From Candidatus Bathyarchaeia archaeon (lineage in GTDB: Archaea; Thermoproteota; Bathyarchaeia; Bathyarchaeales; Bathycorpusculaceae), in contig JAVZEV010000001.1 in NCBI GenBank assembly GCA_038873195.1, positions 834,490 to 898,489 of the forward strand: a stretch of 64,000 nt of DNA, in the 5' to 3' direction. Both the position numbers and the translations under genes were made by a program. Below the pieces are notes generated by a model. That model was not told the origin of the DNA. It made no database searches and worked only from the letters and a program-made list of their open reading frames with translations. Positions 52,538 through 61,771 of this stretch are shown piece after piece (position 1 is the stretch's first letter; each line of letters begins with the position of its first letter).

Positions 52538-52917
52538 CACTTTGTTCCTCTTTTCATCTGCTCGATTCTTGATACTATTTCTTTGACTAGTCCGGTTGCG
52601 TCTCCTTCTTTGATTATGCATGCAGAAGCGGCTGGCACGTCGATTCCTATTGCGGTGCCTATTTTTTCTTTATGTGGCACGAACACGTATGGGATTTTTC
52701 TTTCTTCGCATAGAAGTGGCAGGTGCGCTACGACTTCTGGTGGTTCTACATCTTCAGCTATTACTACGAGTTTTGCTTGGGCTCTTTCGATTGCTTTTGT
52801 TGTTTCGTTGGTGCCTTTTCTGACAGCGCCTGTTTTGCAGGCTATTTGCAGGGCTTCATAGGCCGCATCTGCGATTTCTTTCGGGACTTCAAATTTTACA
52901 TAGAATGGTTTGGACAT
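52537..52917 (-). CDS. rpl7ae: 50S ribosomal protein L7Ae
   Basis: Binds K-turns in 23S rRNA, box C/D and H/ACA guide RNAs and RNase P. 126 residues from ATG 52917: [55 protein letters not shown] and [15 protein letters not shown] at 52926 would add three residues but lacks a site. Promoter TATA at 52957-52967. Confidence 0.95.
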   Translation of the reverse strand: MSKPFYVKFEVPKEIADAAYEALQIACKTGAVRKGTNETTKAIERAQAKLVVIAEDVEPPEVVAHLPLLCEERKIPYVFVPHKEKIGTAIGIDVPAASACIIKEGDATGLVKEIVSRIEQMKRGTK

Positions 52918-52956
52918 GAGCCTCACCCTTTAAATGCACAGTCTTATCAACTTTTC

Positions 52957-52967
52957 TTATTTATGAA
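52957..52967 (-). promoter_or_regulatory. rpl7ae operon TATA box
   Basis: Minus-strand TTCATAAATAAG, which predicts transcription from about 52936 and a 19-base leader ending in GTGAGG before the ATG. Confidence 0.5.
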
Positions 52968-53045
52968 TGTTTCGACTCTTGTAATGGCGTAATTTGTATC
53001 TTTGCGGGGGATATTAGGTGTTTGTGGGTGTGAAGAGGCTTTATA

Positions 53046-53067
53046 CCCCCCTTATATATAGGTTGAA
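53046..53067. promoter_or_regulatory. Promoter-like motif, copy 2
   Basis: A 22-base stretch centred on TTATATATAGG with six C before and TTGAA after, identical at 61772-61793. It lies in a 416-base spacer (52918-53333) that otherwise shows only the rpl7ae and gar1 promoters and no convincing gene. Because the TATA core is palindromic its direction is unclear. Confidence 0.5.
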
Positions 53068-53274
53068 TTTTTGGTTGTTTGCTTTGGGAGGTTTGCAGAG
53101 AATACCGAGTATCTTATTGGTTGTTGATATTGCAGTTCTGGTTGTTATATGGTATAGAGTAAAGAGAAGGAAGAGTTTGCGGGAGAAGTCTTCTGTTTTA
53201 TGTATGCATTTTTGTGAAGGTTTCGAGTAAAATTGTGTGCAGAAGAAGTTTCAGTTACAAATTAAAGTAGAAAG

Positions 53275-53284
53275 GTTTAAATAA
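53275..53284 (+). promoter_or_regulatory. gar1-tfb TATA box
   Basis: GTTTAAATAA, about 55 bases before the gar1 start; expected start of transcription near 53305. Confidence 0.5.
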
Positions 53285-53333
53285 AATGCTTCGTTTTTGA
53301 ACCATTCGTTTTTCGCGAGGGGAAATCAACATT

Positions 53334-53585
53334 TTGCAGAGACTGGGTCGGGTCCTTCATATAAGTCCAAGCCGAAGCATAATCATCCAAATTGATAAAC
53401 TTCCAAAAATCGGCGAAACAGTTGTTGATGAAAATTTAAAGCCTATTGGAAAAATCTTTGACATATTCGGCCCAGTATCCTCGCCATACGCAGCAGTAAA
53501 ACCGACATCACGAGAACTTGAAAAATTAGCTAACAAAACATTGTATGTAGTCCCCTCAAAAGGAGAGAGGAGAAGGCGTAAATGA
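53334..53585 (+). CDS. gar1: H/ACA RNP protein Gar1
   Basis: 83 residues: [53 protein letters not shown] is the Gar1 beta-barrel core. It assists pseudouridylation by the Cbf5 complex. The TTG start lies 13 bases after GAGGGGA. Shares ATGA with tfb, the common archaeal gar1-tfb pair. Confidence 0.92.
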   Translation: MQRLGRVLHISPSRSIIIQIDKLPKIGETVVDENLKPIGKIFDIFGPVSSPYAAVKPTSRELEKLANKTLYVVPSKGERRRRK

Positions 53586-54556
53586 GTAGTAACGAAGAAG
53601 GACATGAAACTGCTAATTCTCAATCATCTGCACCACATGCTGAACCAACAAAGGTTCAATGTTGCCCGGAATGCGGCAGCACAAGGCTCATGCGTGATTA
53701 TGAATGCGCAGAAATAGTATGCATGGAATGCGGCTTCGTAGTAGCTGCAAAAATAGCTGATAGAGGACCAGAATGGAGAGCTTTCGATGATGAACAAAGA
53801 ACAAAACGAACTAGAGTTGGAGCGCCATTAACTTACACAATTCATGATAAAGGCTTATCAACAATGATTGATTGGCATGACCGCGACATCTATGGAAAAA
53901 GCCTATCCCCTGGACAGAAAGCACAAGTTTATCGCCTCAGAAAATGGCAACGGCGAATAAGAGTCTCCGACGCAACAGAACGCAACCTAGCTTTCGCATT
54001 GTCAGAAATCACAAAAATCGCAAACAACTTAAACCTTCCCAAAAACATTCTGGAGACAGCGTCAGTCATATACCGAAAAGCCGTAAAAGAACGACTAATA
54101 CGCGGAAGATCAATTCAAGGCGTAACCGCGGCAGCGATTTATCTGGCTTGCCGACAATGCGGATTAGCTAGAACATTAGAAGAAATAGCACAAGCATCGA
54201 GCGTAAACAAAAAAGAAGTTGGACGCAGCTACCGCTTCCTAATAAAAGAACTTGACTATTCCATTCCTCCGCTTAAACCAGGACAATACATAACAAAGTT
54301 TTCAAATCAGTTAACAATGCAAGGAAAAGTTGAAGAAATAGCTCACAAAATTTTGGGTGCAGCAAAAGAGCTAAAACTTACCTCAGGCCGAGGCCCAACG
54401 GGCATCGCGGCAGCAGCAAGTTACATTGCCTCAGTATTAACAGGAGAAAGAAAAACGCAAAGAGAAATAGCTGAGATAGCGCAGGTAACGGAGGTTACTA
54501 TTCGGAACCGTTACAAGGAGCTTGTTGACCGCTTAATGTTTCAGATGGCTCTTTAG
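53582..54556 (+). CDS. tfb: Transcription initiation factor IIB (TFB)
   Basis: Recruits RNA polymerase to TBP-bound promoters. 324 residues: zinc ribbon with C28, C31, C47, C50 (CPECG...CMECG), the B-reader [10 protein letters not shown], the linker, and two cyclin repeats ([20 protein letters not shown]... and [36 protein letters not shown]). The last repeat ends with a helix that contacts BRE. Confidence 0.96.
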   Translation: MSSNEEGHETANSQSSAPHAEPTKVQCCPECGSTRLMRDYECAEIVCMECGFVVAAKIADRGPEWRAFDDEQRTKRTRVGAPLTYTIHDKGLSTMIDWHDRDIYGKSLSPGQKAQVYRLRKWQRRIRVSDATERNLAFALSEITKIANNLNLPKNILETASVIYRKAVKERLIRGRSIQGVTAAAIYLACRQCGLARTLEEIAQASSVNKKEVGRSYRFLIKELDYSIPPLKPGQYITKFSNQLTMQGKVEEIAHKILGAAKELKLTSGRGPTGIAAAASYIASVLTGERKTQREIAEIAQVTEVTIRNRYKELVDRLMFQMAL

Positions 54557-54584
54557 CTCCTTCCTTTTTTTATTTTCAACCTTT

Positions 54585-54869
54585 TTAGAGAAGCTCTTCT
54601 TCATCACAACTTGAGCATTGTTCTTCCTCTTCTTCCAAGAATTGAGAGGTCGCCTCACCGAGTTCTTGAAGAAGCTCGTGTGGAATTCTCTCTTTCAGAG
54701 TTTTAGCTTCTTTTTTCAGTTTATCAACTTCATTCTCTAAAACCTTCGCCTTTTCGCTTAACTCAACAACCTCTCTAAGCTGCTCTATCTCTTCCAAAAG
54801 CATGTTTTTCTCATTTTCTAACGCCTTAATCCTTTCTTCCAGCTTAGTCTTCATGCCTATAACTTGCAT
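54585..54869 (-). CDS. Coiled-coil protein with acidic Cys tail
   Basis: 94 residues: heptad-rich coiled coil (about 8-60), then an amphipathic helix and an acidic end EEEEEQCSSCDEEELL containing one CxxC. Function unknown. It is divergent from the coiled-coil zinc protein at 55001. Confidence 0.6.
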   Translation of the reverse strand: MQVIGMKTKLEERIKALENEKNMLLEEIEQLREVVELSEKAKVLENEVDKLKKEAKTLKERIPHELLQELGEATSQFLEEEEEQCSSCDEEELL

Positions 54870-55000
54870 ACGCTCTCCACCCTCTCAACATCTATTCTAC
54901 ATAATCAGCATTAATATTTTATCTTGTCCGTCACACCCTATGTTGCTTACAAAACACATTTTAGACTGTAACACGATAATTATAGGAAGGGGCTCATAGT

Positions 55001-55432
55001 TTGGTTAATTGTCCCAAATGCGGGAGCGAAGTAGCAACACCCATCAAAACCTGGCCAATTTCTATCCGAAAACCATTAAAAAAAGGCGAAGAAACCAAAA
55101 TGGCAATGGGAATTTTCGAATGTCCAAACTGTAAAGCTAGGTTCAGAGCCGCTGTTGAATTTGAAACCAAAGTCGAAGAGACAGTAAGCATTAAAAATAT
55201 AGTTGAAAGAATAAAAGGTATAAGGGGAGAACTAATGCAGACACTGAAAAATCTACGCGAAAAAATAAAAACCTTAGAAACAGAACGGGCAAACTTAATG
55301 ATTGAAATTGAAAAATTGAGGAAGGTAGCGGAATCAAAAGTCACAGCTCTCGAGAGCGAAGTCAGCATGTTAAGAGAGGAAGTAAAATCTTTAAGAGAAC
55401 TGCTAGGCTACAGCGAGAACCCAGAAAAATAA
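55001..55432 (+). CDS. Zinc-ribbon plus coiled-coil protein
   Basis: 143 residues: an N-terminal zinc ribbon (CPKCGSE... and CPNCKARF, residues 4-43) and a long coiled coil (about 65-135). Starts at TTG 55001. No known family, but similar two-domain zinc/coiled-coil proteins occur in archaea. Paired head-to-head with the acidic coiled-coil gene across 131 bases. Confidence 0.65.
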   Translation: MVNCPKCGSEVATPIKTWPISIRKPLKKGEETKMAMGIFECPNCKARFRAAVEFETKVEETVSIKNIVERIKGIRGELMQTLKNLREKIKTLETERANLMIEIEKLRKVAESKVTALESEVSMLREEVKSLRELLGYSENPEK

Positions 55433-55463
55433 CGCTAGCAGTTTCTTGCGCTTAATGAGAAGA

Positions 55464-55886
55464 TCAAGAGCTCTCTGCCGCTTGCACCAAATATTTCTTG
55501 TAATATTCTTGCGCTTTAGCAACGGCCTTCTCCGGATTTTTCAGTATCGTGTACCTTGTATTCGGCGAAAGTTTTTCAGCAGCACTAAAAAATTCCTCAA
55601 CTCTTTTGACGTCTCCTTCATAAATCGCCAAACCCCCAGCAATTTCATACCATACTTTGGCTCTCACAATGTCTTTAGCTTTTTCAAATTTCTTGGCATT
55701 TTCAGCAGCTTCTTTCATCGTCGTCCCAGTTTTTCTCGGATCAAGAAACATTGTGTTAAGCAATGCTTCATAAGTTTCTCTATCATCTCCACAAAGTCTT
55801 TCAAGAGCAGTTTTTTGTTGTACGGGTTGAACGGTTGCCTTCTTTTCCTTTTCTTTTCCTTTTCTAAATTTGCTAAGTATGCCCAC
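55464..55886 (-). CDS. Protein of unknown function with basic N-terminus
   Basis: 140 residues from GTG 55886, preceded by AGGAGG with 7 bases between. The N-terminus SKFRKGKEKEKKATVQ is basic; the rest is helical, possibly TPR-like (ENAKKFEKAKDIVRAKVWYEIAGGLAIYEGDVKRVEEFFSAAEKLS). The frame extends to 55928, but the ribosome-binding site picks the shorter form. No family recognised. Confidence 0.65.
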   Translation of the reverse strand: MGILSKFRKGKEKEKKATVQPVQQKTALERLCGDDRETYEALLNTMFLDPRKTGTTMKEAAENAKKFEKAKDIVRAKVWYEIAGGLAIYEGDVKRVEEFFSAAEKLSPNTRYTILKNPEKAVAKAQEYYKKYLVQAAESS

Positions 55887-55979
55887 GGTTAATCCTCCTC
55901 GATTATTGAGCGTTTTTATATTTAGCATTAGATATAAACATCAGTTAATTTTAAAGGTTTGTCTGTCTATTATGTGAAT

Positions 55980-56594
55980 ATGCCATACAAATTTGCCTTT
56001 GACCTTTCAAGGATTCCACGTTTCTTCTTTAAAGAAATCGCTATAGTGGGCTATCAAGCAAGCGTGCACAAAAAAGTTGGCAAAACCGCTCAGGAAATAA
56101 TAAAAAAATTCAAAATTGACGAGGCAACGGGTCTCAACTTATCTGACGCAGTGATTGTTATACAAGACCTAATAGACATGCAAGCGAGGAACATAAAAGA
56201 AAGAGAAAAATTCATGCAGACAAAGAAAAGAGCACTTTTTCTGCCCCACTGCTCAAGGAAATACATGGATAACCGTTGTAACGCAACCTTCGACCCTAAC
56301 ATTCCATCCTACGTCTGCGCTCACTGTTCTCCAGATTGCCTAATTAATAAAGCAACAACGCTTGCAAAGAAAAAGGGCTATGACGTTTACATTTTACCAG
56401 GAGGTTCATGTGTACCAAAAATCTTGAGCAGTAAACGCTATGAGGGCGTTGTCGGGATAGCTTGCGGTGAAGAAATAAGGCTTGGCGGAGAAATAACGCA
56501 ACATATGGACGTTGCCAGCCAAGCTGTTCCGCTAATAAAGAACGGTTGCGCAAATACAATTTTCAACATTGAAACTCTGATTAAAACTCTTTAA
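55980..56594 (+). CDS. DUF116-family Cys-rich protein
   Basis: 204 residues from ATG 55980, which sits where transcription from the TATA-like GTTAATTTTAAAG (about 55942-55954) should begin, so possibly leaderless. Conserved Cys pattern LPHCSRKYMDNRC...YVCAHCSPDCLI, then ILPGGSCVPKIL and VVGIACGEEIRLG, as in the DUF116 family (COG1852). It may bind a metal or an Fe-S cluster; the role is unknown. Confidence 0.75.
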   Translation: MPYKFAFDLSRIPRFFFKEIAIVGYQASVHKKVGKTAQEIIKKFKIDEATGLNLSDAVIVIQDLIDMQARNIKEREKFMQTKKRALFLPHCSRKYMDNRCNATFDPNIPSYVCAHCSPDCLINKATTLAKKKGYDVYILPGGSCVPKILSSKRYEGVVGIACGEEIRLGGEITQHMDVASQAVPLIKNGCANTIFNIETLIKTL

Positions 56595-56600
56595 AAGAAG

Positions 56601-56762
56601 CTATTTCACAATTTCTCGTTTCTTCCAACGAAGATTCTTGCTTCGGCACTTTCTACACTTTACTGCAGTCTCTGCGTTTCGCGCACCGCATTCTCTGCAG
56701 ATTTTCATGTATAGCCTATGTTTCTGAGCTATGGTCTTTTTGAGCGGGTCTAAGATTGGCAT
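56601..56762 (-). CDS. rpl40e: 50S ribosomal protein eL40
   Basis: 53 residues: MPILDPLKKTIAQKHRLYM followed by the zinc ribbon CRECGARN...KCRKCRSKNLRWKKRE, a complete archaeal L40e. ATG at 56760-56762, TAG at 56601-56603. Minus strand, convergent with the DUF116 gene and downstream of sucD's region. Confidence 0.93.
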   Translation of the reverse strand: MPILDPLKKTIAQKHRLYMKICRECGARNAETAVKCRKCRSKNLRWKKREIVK

Positions 56763-56826
56763 TTGTCAACATCTCTTTTTGACTAGAACACAGACTATTT
56801 GCTTGCACATATACTTTTTGTCTGCA

Positions 56827-57690
56827 TCAGACGTTTATGAGTTCAGCTACATCGCCCGGCTTTTCGGCGACTCTTACACCCGCTTTTCTGAGAGCGTCGA
56901 TTTTGCTCTCTGCAGTTCCTGCCTTGCCCATCACTATTGCCCCTGCATGACCCATACGTTTCCCCGGTGGCGCGGAACGCCCAGCAATAAATGCTACAAC
57001 TGGTTTTGGATATTTAGTTTCGGAGATGTATTTGGCTGCCAATTCTTCGAGGTTGCCGCCGATTTCGCCTATCAAAACCACCGCTTCTGTGTGCTTGTCT
57101 CTTTCAAACATTTTTAGTGCATCTATGAAGTTCAAGCCCGTTATTGGGTCTCCGCCCAGTCCAAGGCATGTTGATTGTCCAAGATTTTTTCTTGTTAGGC
57201 TTGCAGCTACTTCGTATGTGAGGGTTCCACTTCTAGAAACCATGCCAACTTTGCCGGGCTTAAAAATATGTGCCGGCATTATTCCAAGTTTGCTTTCTCC
57301 AGGAGTTATTATGCCGGGAGTGTTTGGGCCAATTATTGTTGCGTCTGCTTCTTTTGCACGCGCCATTATGTTGATTGCGTCTTTTATGGGAATGTGTTCA
57401 GTTATTATTACAACGGTTTTTATTCCGTTTTCTAAGGCTTCCAGAGTCGCGTCTGCAGCAAAGGGTGCTGGAACAAAAATTATTGCTGCGTTTGCTGAGT
57501 GTTTTTCTTGGGCTTCCTCTCCAGTGTCATAAACTGGAACGTTGAGGACTTGGGTTCCGCCTTTTCCGGGAGTTACGCCAGCGACGATTTTTGTGCCGTA
57601 TTCCAACATTAGCTTTGTGTGAAAGCTTCCTTGGGTTCCAGTGATGCCCCAAACGATTGCTCGAGTGTTCTTGTCAATTATTATTCCCAA
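56827..57690 (-). CDS. sucD: Succinyl-CoA synthetase alpha subunit
   Basis: 287 residues: ITGTQGSFHTKLMLEYGTKIVAGVTPGKGG at the N-terminus, IGPNTPGIITPGE, VSRSGTLTYEVA, and the active His in MGHAGAIVMG. Converts succinyl-CoA and ADP/GDP to succinate and NTP, or the reverse. Two bases downstream of sucC. With korABC it forms a ferredoxin-linked segment of a partial TCA cycle. Confidence 0.94.
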   Translation of the reverse strand: MGIIIDKNTRAIVWGITGTQGSFHTKLMLEYGTKIVAGVTPGKGGTQVLNVPVYDTGEEAQEKHSANAAIIFVPAPFAADATLEALENGIKTVVIITEHIPIKDAINIMARAKEADATIIGPNTPGIITPGESKLGIMPAHIFKPGKVGMVSRSGTLTYEVAASLTRKNLGQSTCLGLGGDPITGLNFIDALKMFERDKHTEAVVLIGEIGGNLEELAAKYISETKYPKPVVAFIAGRSAPPGKRMGHAGAIVMGKAGTAESKIDALRKAGVRVAEKPGDVAELINV

Positions 57691-57692
57691 CG

Positions 57693-58841
57693 TTATTTTC
57701 CTCCGCTTTTAGCGATTTCGACAACACGCTGCGCTGCTTCTTCCATGCTTTCTAATACGTGTATGCCAGCTTCTGTTAGTATTCGTTTTCCTTCTTCTTC
57801 ATTTGTTCCAACAAGTCTTATAACCATGGGTTTTGTTACTCCAACTCTCGTCTTTGCTTCGAGAATTCCACGTGCAACTTCGTCGCATCTGGTGATTCCA
57901 CCTAGAATGTTGATGAATAAGGCGTTGACGTTTGGGTCTGAAAGCACGATTTTTAATGCTGTGGCAATTTTGTCCGATGGAGCTCCGCCGCCTACATCTA
58001 AGAAGTTCGCTGGTTTTCCGCCATAATATTGGATTGTGTCAAGCGTCGCCATCACAAGCCCCGCTCCATTGCCAATAACGCCTATATTTCCGTCCAGTTT
58101 AACGTAAGCCAAATCGTTTTTCAGAGCCTCTATCTCTTGCGGAGAAAGCTCACTTTCTTCGCTTAAAAGTCTCTTTTTGTACTCTGGATGTCGGAAAAGC
58201 GCGTTATCATCTATTATTATACGGGCGTCTGCTGCAACAAATTTTCCTTCAACTGTTTCTACGATAGGGTTCATTTCAATCAGTTCAGCATCATAGTCCA
58301 TGCCTACTTGGTAAAGTCTTTCAAAAATTTTTCCAAGCTCAGAAAGTTGACCGCTGGCGTAGCCAAGTTTTCTAGCCACTTGCCGAGCATGAAAAGAACT
58401 AAAACCATGCCGAGGATTTATCAATAATTTAATGATTTTTTCTGGAGCTTGAGCGGCTACTTCTTCTATTTCCATTCCGCCAACTGCAGAGGCAATCACT
58501 ACGTAACTTTGGTTGAATCTGTCTGTGGTTATGCCGAAGTAAAGCTCCTTCTTAACTTGTATTTTCTCTTCAATCCAAACACTTCTGACGGGAATACCCT
58601 TTATCTGCATGCCTAACAGTTTTTCAACGGACTTCTCCGCTTCAGAGATGGAATCAGCGAAAAGTATTCCGCCAGCCTTCCCTCTCCCAGCAACCAATAC
58701 TTGTGCTTTGACGACGAATGGCGGTTTCAGTTTAGATAATATCTCATGTGCTTGAGTTTTGTCTGTTGCCAATCCACCTTGAGGCGTTGGAATTCCATAC
58801 TTTGCAAGTATGTTTTTAGCTTCATACTCGAACAGTTTCAC
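57693..58841 (-). CDS. sucC: Succinyl-CoA synthetase beta subunit
   Basis: 382 residues: MKLFEYEAKNILAKYGIPTP, ATP-grasp (VVKAQVLVAGRGKAGGILFAD), EMNPIVE, GNIGVIGNGAGLVMATLD and NILGGITRCDEVA. The start is GTG at 58841 with GAGGAG 9 bases upstream. Precedes sucD by 2 bases and follows the regulator by 13. Confidence 0.94.
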   Translation of the reverse strand: MKLFEYEAKNILAKYGIPTPQGGLATDKTQAHEILSKLKPPFVVKAQVLVAGRGKAGGILFADSISEAEKSVEKLLGMQIKGIPVRSVWIEEKIQVKKELYFGITTDRFNQSYVVIASAVGGMEIEEVAAQAPEKIIKLLINPRHGFSSFHARQVARKLGYASGQLSELGKIFERLYQVGMDYDAELIEMNPIVETVEGKFVAADARIIIDDNALFRHPEYKKRLLSEESELSPQEIEALKNDLAYVKLDGNIGVIGNGAGLVMATLDTIQYYGGKPANFLDVGGGAPSDKIATALKIVLSDPNVNALFINILGGITRCDEVARGILEAKTRVGVTKPMVIRLVGTNEEEGKRILTEAGIHVLESMEEAAQRVVEIAKSGGK

Positions 58842-58854
58842 ACTAATTCGCTCC

Positions 58855-59313
58855 TCACTTTATGCTTTCTATAGTAACGTAAGATTTTGTGTCTTGTATT
58901 CCCTCAATCGCAGATAACCTTTTCAGAACTTCGTCAAGTTTTTCACGGTCAACTATCAATAATGCGTCAACATCACCGGCTATTCTGAAAGCCCTTTGAA
59001 GAGTAAGCTCCTTAACCTTTTCATAAGCATACATTCTCTTGTGAGGAGACACCTTAAGAAAAACAAACGCGGGAGCCGACGTTATCCCAAGCGCATCCAG
59101 CCCTTTTTCGGTTACGTCTATGAACCCTCTGCCAGTGCGTATGTAATTTAAATCTCTAAGTTTCCTCAAGTGAACATTCAATGCTTGCCTACTTATGCCC
59201 AACTGCCTTGCCAACTCGTCCTGTTTCACATGTAACGTGTATGTGCTTGTGGACTTGCCTTTTTCATACAGCATCCGCAGAATTTTCAATGACCGTCTTG
59301 TTAATGCCTCCAA
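58855..59313 (-). CDS. Winged-helix regulator with Lrp-like C-terminal domain
   Basis: 152 residues. The N-terminal winged helix is RRSLKILRMLYEKGK...LARQLGISRQALNVHLRKLRDLNYIRTG. The C-terminal beta-alpha-beta part (PAFVFLKVSPHKR...RIAGDVDALLIVDREKLDEVLKRLSAIEGIQDTKSYVTI) resembles the Lrp RAM ligand-binding fold. It is directly upstream of sucC on the same strand, so it may be co-transcribed with sucCD and regulate it. TTG at 59313. Confidence 0.82.
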   Translation of the reverse strand: MEALTRRSLKILRMLYEKGKSTSTYTLHVKQDELARQLGISRQALNVHLRKLRDLNYIRTGRGFIDVTEKGLDALGITSAPAFVFLKVSPHKRMYAYEKVKELTLQRAFRIAGDVDALLIVDREKLDEVLKRLSAIEGIQDTKSYVTIESIK

Positions 59314-59515
59314 TATTTCTTCCTCTTTGTAACGTTTTGTTAAAGTGAAATTTTACAATAGTAGGGATTATTTAAAAGTTTAGCAAACAAAAAAGCACAA
59401 GGCATGAGCAGTTTTCAGCCGTTAACTAGAAGTATAAACCGTAATGTATTTATTTGTCGACAAAAATGGTTATGAAGCCATAAAAAATGGAAAAACTAGG
59501 AGTGAGGCGGTCAGT

Positions 59516-59794
59516 ATGTCAGAAAGCAACTCGGTATTGATCGGAAATAAGCCAGTAATGAACTATGTACTGGCTTGCATAACCCTCTTTCACGGCGGAG
59601 CAAAAGAAGTAAATGTTAAAGCAAGAGGGCGATCCATAAGTCGTGCCGTAGATGTCGTCGAAGTCGTTAGACGCCGATTCCTGCCAGACGTAAAGATCAA
59701 GAAAGTCGGCATTGGAACGGAACAAATGGCACCCAGAGAAGAGGGTAGCACGCCCACAAACGTAAGCACAATCGAGATAACCCTAGAACGCTAA
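59516..59794 (+). CDS. DNA/RNA-binding protein Alba (copy 2)
   Basis: 92 residues from ATG 59516: [38 protein letters not shown] and [23 protein letters not shown]. Close to copy 1 at 9364-9651. GAGG 8 bases upstream decides the start; the frame extends to 59444 with a leader that is not family-like. Confidence 0.94.
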   Translation: MSESNSVLIGNKPVMNYVLACITLFHGGAKEVNVKARGRSISRAVDVVEVVRRRFLPDVKIKKVGIGTEQMAPREEGSTPTNVSTIEITLER

Positions 59795-59859
59795 ACAGCG
59801 TTCGCGTAAATGTTCAGAGCTCCGCCCCCCTCCTTTATTTGTGGAGGGCACTGTTTCAG

Positions 59860-60369
59860 GTGAAAACAGTATTATGTAGTTTCTGTTTAAAGAGTGGGAT
59901 ACTGTGTCAGAAGTGTTCGGCTAAATTAAAGTCTGGAGAAATTAGTGAGCTTGATTTGAGGATTGCCCGTTTGTTGTTGTCTTTGGAGGAGAAGTATCCT
60001 TCTCTTCAGAATGTTTATTTTCACGGCGCGGTTGAAGTGGACGGAACTTTGGCTTTGGTTGTTGGGCATGGTGATGTTCCTCGACTTTTGGGTTATGGTG
60101 GTAAAATTATGAGGGCGTTGAGTGAGGAAACTGGTAGGAAGGTTCGTGTTTTGGAGTATGGAGTTGATGATCGTAAGTTTTTGGAAGATTTGTTTGCGCC
60201 TTTGAGCATAATGACTATTAATACGATTTGGTTGCCTGATGGAACTACTGAGACGAGGGTGATTTTGAAGAAGCGGCGTGGCGCGCAGCCGCCTTTTGAT
60301 GTAAAGGCTTTAAAGGAGATTGCGCGTAAGGTTCGGAACATGGTCTTGCGTGTGGAGTTTGCGGATTAA
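59860..60369 (+). CDS. NusA-like KH-domain protein
   Basis: 169 residues from GTG 59860: an N-terminal zinc motif (CSFCLKSGILCQKC) and a KH-like region with VVGHGDVPRLLGYGGKIMRALSEETGRKVRVLEY, then a C-terminal basic part. Archaeal NusA-like proteins bind RNA and may assist elongation. TTG at 59839 overlaps the ribosome-binding site and is unlikely. Precedes aspS by 17 bases; probable operon. Confidence 0.82.
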   Translation: MKTVLCSFCLKSGILCQKCSAKLKSGEISELDLRIARLLLSLEEKYPSLQNVYFHGAVEVDGTLALVVGHGDVPRLLGYGGKIMRALSEETGRKVRVLEYGVDDRKFLEDLFAPLSIMTINTIWLPDGTTETRVILKKRRGAQPPFDVKALKEIARKVRNMVLRVEFAD

Positions 60370-60386
60370 GGTTTGGCGGTGGAATT

Positions 60387-61706
60387 GTGAAGTTGGATTC
60401 TCTTGGTGGGTGGCGTAGAACGCACTATACTGTTGAGATTAAGCCTGAAATGGATGGGGAGGAAGTTACTGTTTTTGGTTGGGTTCAAGATGTTCGGGAT
60501 TTAGGTGGTATTCGGTTTATTATATTGCAGGACCGAGAGGGCACTGTTCAAGTTACTGTTCCAAAGAAAAAGGTGTCTAGCGAAGTTTTGTCGAAGTCTG
60601 ATGTGTTGCAGAGAAGGTATAGTATAGGCGTGAAGGGTGTTGTGAAAAAGACAGATATGACGCCGAGAGGCATCGAAGTAATACCGAAGGAGATTAAGAT
60701 TTTCAGCACTGCTGCTTCTCAATTGCCTATTGATACAACTGGAAAAACGCCTGCAAATCTTGAGGTTCGATTGGATGCGCGTGCGTTGGACCTTTGCCAA
60801 GAAGAAAACACTGCAGTTTTCAAAGTGCAGCATGTAGCCGTAGAGGCAATACGGGATTTCTTATTCGAGAAGGGCTTTTTGGAGGTGCATACACCACGGA
60901 TAATTGCGTCCGCAACTGAAGGCGGTGCAGCTCTTTTTCAGGTTGATTATTTTGAGCGAAAGGCGTTTCTTGCGCAGAGTCCGCAGTTGTATAAGGAGCA
61001 GTTGGTGATGAGTTTGGAGAAGGTTTTTGAGGTTGGTCCTTTTTTCAGAGCTGAGGAGTCACATACGCGTCTTCATTCGAGCGAGTTTATTTCTGTGGAT
61101 ATTGAGCAGGCTTTTGCCGATGCTGAAGATGTAATGCAGTTACTTGAGCAGTTGATGCGGTATGTTTGCATAACCGTCCGTGAGAAATGTAAGAGAGAGT
61201 TAGCAGTGCTGAAATATTCTGTGGAAGTGCCGGAGTTACCTCTGAAACGCTTAAAGTATGATGAAGCATTGCGTGAATTAAAACGTGAAGGCATAGAGAT
61301 TCCATGGGGAGAAGACATACCTACACCAGCGCTTAGAAAATTGGGCAAGATTCATCCACATCTTTATTTCATAACTGAGTGGCCGACGCATTCTAAGGCT
61401 TTTTACATAAAGCCACGTGATGATGATCCTGAATTATGTGAAGGTTTTGATTTGATGTGGCGGTGGATAGAGCTTGTTTCTGGTGGAACGAGAATTGCTT
61501 CTAAAGAGCTTTTGATAGAGCGGTTGAAGGAGAAGGGCTTGAATCCGGAATCTTTTAGGTATCATTTACAAGCGTTTGACTATGGGATGCCTCCGCATGC
61601 TGGTTGGGCTATTGGGCTGGAGAGGTTGACTATGATGTTGACTGGGAAGAAGAATATTAGAGAAGTGACGCTTTATCCTCGGGATAAGTTTAGGTTGACA
61701 CCTTAA
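60387..61706 (+). CDS. aspS: Aspartyl-tRNA synthetase, archaeal type
   Basis: 439 residues. N-terminal OB anticodon-binding domain (VFGWVQDVRDLGGIRFIILQDREGTVQV), then a class II core: LEVHTPRIIASATEGGA, FRAEESHTRLHSSEF (motif 2) and GWAIGLERLTMML (motif 3). The short archaeal form; discrimination between tRNA-Asp and tRNA-Asn cannot be told here. Starts at GTG 60387. Confidence 0.95.
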   Translation: MKLDSLGGWRRTHYTVEIKPEMDGEEVTVFGWVQDVRDLGGIRFIILQDREGTVQVTVPKKKVSSEVLSKSDVLQRRYSIGVKGVVKKTDMTPRGIEVIPKEIKIFSTAASQLPIDTTGKTPANLEVRLDARALDLCQEENTAVFKVQHVAVEAIRDFLFEKGFLEVHTPRIIASATEGGAALFQVDYFERKAFLAQSPQLYKEQLVMSLEKVFEVGPFFRAEESHTRLHSSEFISVDIEQAFADAEDVMQLLEQLMRYVCITVREKCKRELAVLKYSVEVPELPLKRLKYDEALRELKREGIEIPWGEDIPTPALRKLGKIHPHLYFITEWPTHSKAFYIKPRDDDPELCEGFDLMWRWIELVSGGTRIASKELLIERLKEKGLNPESFRYHLQAFDYGMPPHAGWAIGLERLTMMLTGKKNIREVTLYPRDKFRLTP

Positions 61707-61738
61707 CGATTGTTTGAAGTGATAGCAAACTAGGTGAT

Positions 61739-61756
61739 AGCCTTATTTTTTAGGCT
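61739..61756 (+). terminator. Hairpin with T loop after aspS
   Basis: AGCCT (61739-61743) pairs with AGGCT (61752-61756) around TATTTTTT, about 33 bases after the aspS stop. Confidence 0.45.
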
Positions 61757-61771
61757 CTCTGTAGCTGTTAG

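Noticed and set aside
53018-53230. 70-residue plus-strand frame with one hydrophobic stretch
   Set aside because: Contains the promoter-like 22-bp motif in its coding part, has no good start or ribosome-binding site, and no family resemblance.
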